Positions 56,776-64,000 of a stretch of 64,000 nt of DNA are shown one piece after another. The stretch lies in assembly GCF_003573695.1 (NCBI RefSeq), contig NC_039359.1:160664451-160728450 (forward strand). Reading direction: 5' to 3'. Origin of the DNA: Papaver somniferum. Lineage: Eukaryota > Streptophyta > Magnoliopsida > Ranunculales > Papaveraceae. The notes beneath the pieces were generated by a model, which was not told the origin of the DNA, searched no databases, and was given only the letters and a program-made list of their open reading frames with translations. Position numbers and translations under genes: made by a program. Every line of letters starts with the position of its first letter. The stretch's first letter is position 1.

Positions 56776-59700
56776 TTACGTCTGTGTTTCTGTTTCTTCC
56801 TCTTTTTGATGTAAACTTTGTTCAATTGGTGAGCCGGGAACAAAGGGGACAAAACCTCTGCCACCAAATACGGGACGCATGAATGCATTATCGAACTTGC
56901 GCCAATAGCGATGGACAGTATGAGTTGGGGTGGAGAGAAGCATGCGAATACTGGATGGGCGAAGGATATTACGAGCACCAAAGTCGATTTCGGACTCTTG
57001 TCCGTTCTCAAGAAGTGGCACAATGAAGGATTTTGGACTATTTGGCTCTGATGACAACATACTGCTGAAAGGTTTCGGCGGAGGTAGTAACAGCTTTACC
57101 AGAGGTTTAGTCATCAAACCAAATACCTGAAAAATCCAGCAATGGCACATTAAGCATTTAGAAATAAAATAAAATACGAATCAGCAGATGTGATAGGATA
57201 ACTCGTCATACCACTGTGCTGAATAGAACAACAGTAATTGTGCTGGTGATCATAATAGCATTTCCACGCAGTTGAGTGTGGCCTGCCCTTGTAAACTGCA
57301 TATGTAACAAAAGTGATTATATATATGCAAGTACATACCGACAAAGATGGACTTTGAAATGCTGTCGTAATTCTGATTCCAATTGTACGGAGAATGAGAC
57401 AATGCCATCTTTCAGATGAATTTACTACTTAGAAACATAAGCCCCAAATTAATACCTGATTATAAGCAAGCGCAACAGATACAGCGCCTCGCATCAAACC
57501 AGCCCACCATATAGTAATCTACAGAATCACACAATCGTTCTTGTTCAGTAGGTAGTCACACCACGACAGTAAGAAATAATTAGGTCTGAAAGAAAAGACT
57601 ATTACTTGTTGATTGAAAGTAATCTTTTCGTTTTGAGTCTTCTTAGTTAAGTTGGACAAAAATGACAGAGGGAAAACAAAAGCTGCTCTTCCGATCAGAA
57701 CCAAGCCTTGCAATATTGCACTCACTCCAATTGACTTCCCGGGACTACAAGAAAGAGAGACACAATAATCCCATGAAACGTGAACCTTTTTGTGTGAATA
57801 AAATACAGTTTTCCCCGTAGCAAACAAAGAGTTGTGTCTCTTCGACTAGATCTCGACAAGGGTATAATTGACCTTACCTACTTCTAACAAATCTCCACTT
57901 CTCAATGTCCAACGCGTCCATACCAACATAAAGAAAGATAAATATCTCAGCCATGAATGACAGTGTCGCAAAAGCATGCCTGCAATGATCATGAAACAGA
58001 AAAAACCACAAAGTTAACAATGTACAACAACTTTGACCTGCATGCTGGCATAACAGAGAATTTACACAGTATGAATTTCAACGGTTTCGATTTAACGTAC
58101 TTGGTAGTGACTCGTGAACTCTCTGTTACATTATGCCAGGTGTAGTGGGACATCACAATCCCACAAAAGAACACTGTGAGAATTGCACTTAGGTGGAATA
58201 ACTGCAGTAAAAATATCCATGTTAGGTAATTTAGAACAGAAAAACAAAAAGTAACAAGGATCGATCCTTGAAGAAATGTTCAGAAAGTTACAAAGAACTC
58301 TTACCTCGGCTAGCATATAAGAAAGGTAAGCCATAAGTATCATCAGCGCAACCTCACGATCAGTAGAATGCCTGAAATTGGCACAAACTTAAGCAATTAG
58401 AGTATTGTAGAATTTTGAGATAGTTTTCCAGCAAACTAAAAGACATGAACCACATGAAAGAAGTATAGAAGGGAAAGTGGTCATAAGAAAGTGAACAATA
58501 TATTTTACCTGCCAAAATATAGCTTTTTAATGATGTATGCACTCAAAAGTCCAGCCTGTAAGAAATAAAAGAAAATATTTAAGTATAACTCCTAGTCACC
58601 CACAAGCATATAAAACCCACATTATAAAGTTGGGAGTTTGTGTGGGAAATACTTACAAAGGCTCCAAGCAGTGTACTTATGATAAATAAATATGAGAAGT
58701 TCCCAAAAAATTGCAATGCGATTTTAGAATTGATGTGAGTAAGATCAAAGTCCTGAATTGCATTGAAGAGCACCACAGAAGTCGCGTCATTAACAACACC
58801 TTCGCCGAAGACCAAACTGTATAGTAGTGGTGTCTCATCCTGATTAAGCACCTGTTGAAGTACAATAAAATATACATTTTAAGATAAGTTATCAGTGCGA
58901 TTACATTTTGTTTGTTTAATTGGAGTTTTTTAGAGAGTTATCGAACCTGTAAGGTGCAAACAGAATCTGTGGCAGAAAAGATTGTTCCGATGGCTGCAAT
59001 TTAAAAATGAAATATAGATAAGAATACAAGATAAAGAGCGACAGTATTAGATCAAAAGCTTGAGTGTCTATGATGGTTCTATGAAGACAGATACTGATAT
59101 AGGAACATACCAAGATAATCTCCTAATTCCAGAGGACCAATATCCAGCTTCTTAAATATTTGTGTTGCACCTGCATAAAGAATCAGGACATGTTAAATAG
59201 AATATTTATTAGAAATTGATTAACTCTGAGGCCAATTACTAGAAAGCGTAGTCCCTGAAAGTTGTTTTGACTTTAAAGATTCATGTGAAAGCTTTGACTT
59301 TTCTTTTTGTGCATGTATCTGATATGACAAAATCAATGAAATAACCCAAAATGCATAACAAATCTGAAGCTACAAACCGAGAGAGATGATGGCAAAAGAT
59401 ATCAGTGTACCAATTGCACCAAACAGCATGATTGTCATAAAGTTGCGAAAGAATTGTTTCTTTTTAACCTGGAAACTAGTCACACCAAAAAGTAAAAAAC
59501 AAAAACAAAGAAACGATCAAACTCATTGAGCTCATATTAGTAAATTTCCTAACAATTTGTCTCATCAGATATGAAATAATCACCACAACAAAGTAAAGGT
59601 ACCACACATTGAAGCACAAACGTATCAAAAATGAAAAAGAAAAGAAGGTAGAACACTATACTAGCATCTCTGAGGCAAGGTAAACTCTAGCTATGGTTGA

Positions 59701-60445
59701 AACAAATAAAATACAGCTCTCCTAATCTACACAAGCTATATGATGCCAACTAATTCAATCAAACTACGAACCAAATCAATCTACAATCTTAGCCACAAAA
59801 GTGCCTCCCAACAAAAACCAACTCATCTCTGTAGCCATGTACATCACTACTTTCCTTCAAATCTTCAGCACCCATCTGAGTCTCAAATGCACCAACAAAC
59901 TGCATCCTACTTGTAACAGGATTTACAACTCAAAAATCCTAGACTCACTAACTCTTAGACAAAGGGGTCAAAATCCAGCATTAAGAAGAGATTCCACTCC
60001 AAAAAAAAATTAATTAAGAAAAGTTAACATACCCAGCATTGAAAATAATAGGAGGAAGTAGATATATAAAGAAAAGATCTTCACTAAACACTAGAATATG
60101 CGAACTTTTTCCTCCTGTAGTTAATAGAATTACAACTCCTGTACACAAACCCTGCAATCAAAACAAACCAAAATCCAAATTCACAAATCACCAACAAAAA
60201 AAAGGTTATAAAAAAATATATAAAAAATCAACAAAAAAAACCCAAGCTCCTGCAAAACTTACAATAGCAATGGCTGTAATGGATTCATTCATCCACCGAT
60301 TCTCCTCGAGTAAATGACCTATAACTATACAAGCGCAAAGAAGGGTAACAAATAATGTAATTGAAACCACGGTAGCATGATCAGAAGCTCCTAACATGTC
60401 CAAACTTTTGAAGACCAAGGTAAGCTCCGGTGCCATGGTAATCAT
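56776..60445 (-). CDS. NHX: Class I NHX vacuolar Na+(K+)/H+ exchanger (551 aa, 14 exons)
   Basis: Exons in transcript order: 60263-60445, 60033-60151, 59378-59475, 59111-59170, 58947-58993, 58657-58851, 58509-58555, 58305-58371, 58101-58201, 57878-57979, 57606-57744, 57456-57518, 57212-57295 and 56776-57126. They sum to 1656 bases with GT/AG borders. The protein swaps cytosolic Na+ or K+ into the vacuole against H+, helping salt tolerance, K+ storage and pH control. Seen: the amiloride-site motif LFFIYLLPPI at 87-96, ATDS at 161-164, and the CPA1 motif GEGVVNDATS with Asn190-Asp191. About a dozen hydrophobic segments are present, followed by a hydrophilic tail with YWRKFDNAFMRPVFGGRGF. Starts at codons 60457 or 60436 are possible too; 60445 was chosen because it precedes MAPEL closely. 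It is full length for the class. Confidence 0.93.
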
Positions 60446-61190
60446 CTTTACCAACAATTCAAATTCAAATTCAATTCAACCTAAAAACCAGTTTTTTCTT
60501 TTTCAAAGCTCGGATTATATTTCCGAGCTGTCCATTCACAATAAAGATCTCTCCGCAAACGACAAATCTTCAGTGAATTTCGCAGAAACTCAATACCTGC
60601 AAAATTTAACAAAGTTCCAAAATTAAATTCTGAATCATCAGAAACAGAAACACAATTTACCAAAAAAAATATTATTGGGTTTTTTATGATCACCGAAATT
60701 GCAGGAAAATAAAACTGTGACCATTAGAATTTGAGATAATTACGCTTAACGGATAGATGTAAAAAACAATGGCGGAAAACAAAGAAAAGGAATCAAAATT
60801 ATTGTGTTCCTTCTTTATTAAAATTAAATCATCAAAAAGCCAAAAAAAAAAAATCTCTTTTCAGTGAATCACTGTTTAAGGATTTTGAGCTAACCCAAAA
60901 TCAAGGCGAAAAATAAATTGTTAAAACGATTTGTAGTAATCTAAAAATGAAACAGAAATCGATTTATTTTTCTTCTTGTTTATCAGAATGAGAAAACAGA
61001 GGAACTAATTGAAGTTGAACTAAACAATGTGACATTAAGAAATCAAAAGATCAAGAAGGAGCTTCCGAAAGCGACAGCATACCTTGATGTACAGGGAGGG
61101 AGATTCAGAAGGAACTAGAAGAAGAGCTTAATGAGACAGACAGCAAGGCAGTCTATAGGAGAGAAGAAGAAGAAGAGAAGATGGGTGAAG
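60446..61190 (-). promoter_or_regulatory. NHX 5' UTR with an intron, and TATA box upstream
   Basis: On the minus strand a UTR exon (61083 to about 61190) ends ACATCAAG before GTATGC. The intron runs to an acceptor TTTTGCAG at 60597-60604, and the second UTR exon (60446-60596) continues into the coding start. A TATAAAAT box at 61219-61226 lies about 30 bases upstream of the assumed transcription start. The first UTR exon is purine rich (GA/CT repeats). Introns in the leader are common in plant NHX genes. All of this is inferred from signals alone. Confidence 0.45.
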
Positions 61191-61218
61191 TGGAAGAGAT
61201 TTGAAACCAATTATTTCC

Positions 61219-61226
61219 ATTTTATA
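61219..61226 (-). promoter_or_regulatory. Putative TATA box of the NHX gene
   Basis: The minus strand reads CTATAAAATGG, a good plant TATA context, 136 bases before the UTR splice donor at 61082. A start about 30 bases downstream would give a 5' exon of roughly 110 bases. Confidence 0.4.
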
Positions 61227-62737
61227 GGTGCGTGTGTTTCTTTCTCTCTATAATTAACAAATAGAAAGGTTCCCTTGTTATTTCCAACCCCACATATCGC
61301 TATATCTTACCTTATACTAACAACCTTTCTACGCTCGAAAAAGAAGCAAATTATGCTATAAACCCAGGGCAATGTTTGAGGATACATGCTCCGGTAAAGC
61401 AAGGAAAGATCTTTTCTAACACTAAAATAAGCAAGACGTTAAGCTCCTGTAAAGCTTTAAAGTTGCCCATGGTTTTAATGTTGGACAGTACATAGAGTAA
61501 TCCAAAACAGGAAATAGCAACAGTCATACATGGAAGAAAATTATTTTGAATGGTTACGTAAATAAGATCTATTAAGAAACTCAGAAAATGACGGGTCTCT
61601 CACAATGTCGTTCTTAGCCTTCTAATTATTCGTCAATTACATGTTTTACCAACTCCTATTTTATGGAAATTGACGGCTATACATACTGAATTAACTGACA
61701 AAACTACCCCCTGTTCTTTTTACATTAACAAATAACTAACTTTCAGTTCAAGTTAGATACTTAGCTCCTTTAAAATATGAGTTGGGTTAGTTTCAAACTT
61801 TTGTTTCTTCAGGTATTTGATATTTACCCCCTACTTTCTGTTCTGGGCACAAGTGAGTGGCAAAACCAGAAATCTGAACTGAGGGGGCTAAAAAAAATCA
61901 AATAAGATTTTGGTGGACTAAATGCTTGATATAAGGTGGCCTAACAACAAAATATGAGAGACAAAAATAAACGGTTTTTGCACGGGTTTAATATTTTTAG
62001 GAGGGCTAGAGTTAGGGTTAGTCACCCTTGGCTCAGCCAGTGAGGATAATTCTCCTTTGCAACAAATGGGAAGAAAAAAAAAACGTTCAAACTTTGCCGA
62101 ACAAGGATACAATTGATGCTAAGGACGAGCTACATACAAATGGTCCATCAACCACTCACATTATTCGGTCACTTTGATACATTGATATGCGACTTATTCA
62201 TTGAGAAATGCCCGGTACAACAACATCATCTAATTAGAGATGTGTTCATACAAAAAGGATGTGAGGTATTTTCGTTCTACAATCTATGTTATAAACTGCA
62301 TTGTGCTAATTAGCTTAGACAACTAGGTGTTCAGATCTGTTGTGAAGTTTGAGTTCCAAGGCTATTAGTTGATGTTGAGAATCTCACATTCTTCATCTTT
62401 AGAAAATTGGAGAATCATATAATATCAACTACTAATGAGCCAATTTCTTTGAGTTTTCGTTTGTTAATATAGGGGGTAATTAATCAGCTATTAATGATGT
62501 TTTGCAATTAAATATCTCAGTACATTCATTTAGAGGAATTCTCAGAAATTCATTTAGATCATGACATATCCTTTCTCTTTCTCAATTCTCTTCTTCCTCA
62601 ACCCCGTTGATTTCTACAAAGAAAAAAAAAATAAGAAAAAGGAATTTAACAATAAAAAAAATGCAAAATAGAAATAGGAGGGGAACAAAAAGACAAAACC
62701 CCTTGATAAAAGAAGCATAAAGAAAAAATAAAAAGAA
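61227..62737. other. Intergenic stretch upstream of NHX
   Basis: I see no supported gene in these 1.5 kb. Around 61860-62040 there is text with GGGGGCTAAAAAAAATCA and GGAGGGCTAGAGTTAGGG that looks like eroded transposon sequence, but no ends were found. Open frames 61918-62112 and 62113-62313 have no domain. Confidence 0.5.
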
Positions 62738-62950
62738 TTAGAGAATCAAAAAATTACATTGACAAGCTCGTCCAAGCCATTTCATAAGATAATTATTTTC
62801 ACGGGCTTTTAAGTAATTATCCTGTTTTGATTTAGTATTTTTATTCTTTAAACCAGGCAAAACAGGTTGAATATCGTCTAACAGGGCAGAAAGAATATCT
62901 TCTACCACCATGTTCTCCAATATCTGCGACGATGAGATTGTTGACTAATC
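62738..62950 (-). other. Short open frame, possibly part of the LINE remnant
   Basis: A 60-codon minus-strand frame from 62920 reads MVVEDILSALLDDIQPVLPG and then a Lys/Asn-rich part. It lies downstream, in the same direction as the DUF4283 fragment at its right, and could belong to the same decayed element. No family match is claimed. Confidence 0.25.
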
Positions 62951-63150
62951 ATCATAATTGTTTTTCATTTGTATACGTGGCTAGACTACTACATATATTT
63001 TGTCAGTACTAGCTGTCGTGACTAACTTCTGAAAGGAGGTCCATTATATGTCTCTTACTCTTTGAGAATAAATCTTCCCAGAGAGTCCATTTCAAGAAAA
63101 CATGATTCACATCATTAACACAACATTGCTACTAGGACTAGTAGCAACAC

Positions 63151-64000
63151 TTAGGCTTTCATTGGCAACTTTTTTTGCGATATCATTGATATTACAAATT
63201 CAAGTTCAGCACTACTTACCTTGAAGTTATCTCTTGCATTTCTATGAGCATGCACATGATATGTCACGTTATTCATTAATTCACAAGGAACCAATGAGCT
63301 GGGATCTAATGAATGATCTTCAGTTGCAACATCTACAACATTGGGGTCAGTCGGGTTACTCAAGCTGCGTGTCATGGAAGATCCTAGAACCGTAACATTT
63401 TTCTTCAAGGTAGTTGACTCAGGTTTTGCCACATAATACATAAAAATTTTCTTTTTTTACATCTGCCTCTCGCCGCTTGCATTCTTTCAAAATGTGTCCA
63501 ATTAATTTACAATAGGCGTAAAATGAAGGCAGTATTTCGTATATAAGTAGGCCACGAATTCAAAGCCATCTCTCTCAACTAAAATTTTATCATACGGTTT
63601 TTCCGGGAGACCGATTTCCACAAACTCTTGCAAAATGACCATATGCTCGATTAATATCTGGAGCATTGTCATCCACCTTCGATGATGTTCCTAAAACACT
63701 TTCAATTTCGAATAAAGTTTTCTTATGTAAATATTCCAAGCTAATGCCGTATATACGAGTCCACACTTGAACTAGAGTTTGTCTTTTGGTTATCAGGACT
63801 AAAATCCTTAGTCCGGCGTTCTGAGTGCATCATACCATGTTCCAAAGAGATTGAACCAAGAGAATGAATCACAATAGAATCAGCTGAATTGAGACGAAAG
63901 CAAAAATAGTCTTTCCCAAGAGAACATATTACCTAAGATATGCTGGAAGGCCATACCGTAAGCAGCTTTTTGCTAATGTCTTCAAGGTGGAGAACCTAAG
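63151..64000 (-). pseudogene. LINE-type DUF4283 / zinc-knuckle protein remnant
   Basis: On the minus strand, from the right edge, the text reads SSVWTRIYGISLEYLHKKTL (about 63710-63770), then HFARVCVEIGLPEKPYDKIL (about 63590-63650). A knuckle region follows with YCKLIGHILKEC (about 63490-63525), and then the open frame 63151-63441. This is the order of the DUF4283 plus CCHC (zf-CCHC_4) protein that forms ORF1 of plant L1 elements and related repeats. The first cysteine of the knuckle is a tyrosine, and at least one frameshift plus stops break the frame. ORF2 is not in the window. Confidence 0.65.

Noticed and set aside
60039..60317. 92-codon plus-strand open frame
   Set aside because: It is antisense to NHX exons 1 and 2 and their intron; Lys-rich content comes from the A-rich intron.

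Overview
This window looks like nuclear DNA of a flowering plant: AT-rich sequence, spliced genes with plant-type introns, two recognisable plant genes, and dense layers of plant LTR retrotransposons. The long LTRs starting TGTTAGAGC resemble repeats I associate with poppies (Papaver), but that is an impression and not a proof; a eudicot is the safer statement. About 50 of the 64 kb is transposable-element sequence. No CRISPR array, rRNA or tRNA gene was seen.

Layout. 1-8429: a minus-strand Athila/Tat-type Ty3 element (RT, protease, gag, leader, PBS, 5' LTR) cut by the window edge. It is interrupted at 4117-6702 by an N gap plus a block that is an exact copy of 9810-12312. 8430-13501: an LTR fragment, then a truncated minus-strand SIRE-like Copia element (gag, PBS, LTR) sitting in the tail of a plus-strand LTR of the same family. 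13502-20537: a decayed hAT transposase fragment, a 2.67-kb solo LTR, a MITE and mostly featureless sequence.

20538-41506 is a deep nest. A solo LTR of a second family was hit by a hAT element that carries a piece of a TRICHOME BIREFRINGENCE-LIKE gene, and by a TGTTAGAGC-family LTR. That LTR was itself hit by a 3.6-kb solo LTR and by a complete 11.4-kb TGTTAGAGC-family element, and the complete element in turn holds Athila-like LTR pieces. Target-site duplications at most boundaries give the order of events.

41507-52329: a collapsed Copia remnant, a 2-kb DNA transposon full of short inverted repeats, and a 5.2-kb Reina-like chromovirus that landed inside a MITE. The chromovirus has matching 5-bp target duplications and many stop codons.

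52330-61230 is the only clear host-gene island. A plus-strand VAP27-type gene (8 coding exons, 277 aa; an ER membrane contact-site protein) and a minus-strand class I NHX Na+(K+)/H+ exchanger gene (14 coding exons, 551 aa) converge tail to tail. Both gene models splice to an open frame divisible by three with GT/AG borders. 61231-64000 is intergenic sequence followed by a decayed LINE-type DUF4283 fragment. The two genes show no sign of acting in one pathway; their closeness is positional.
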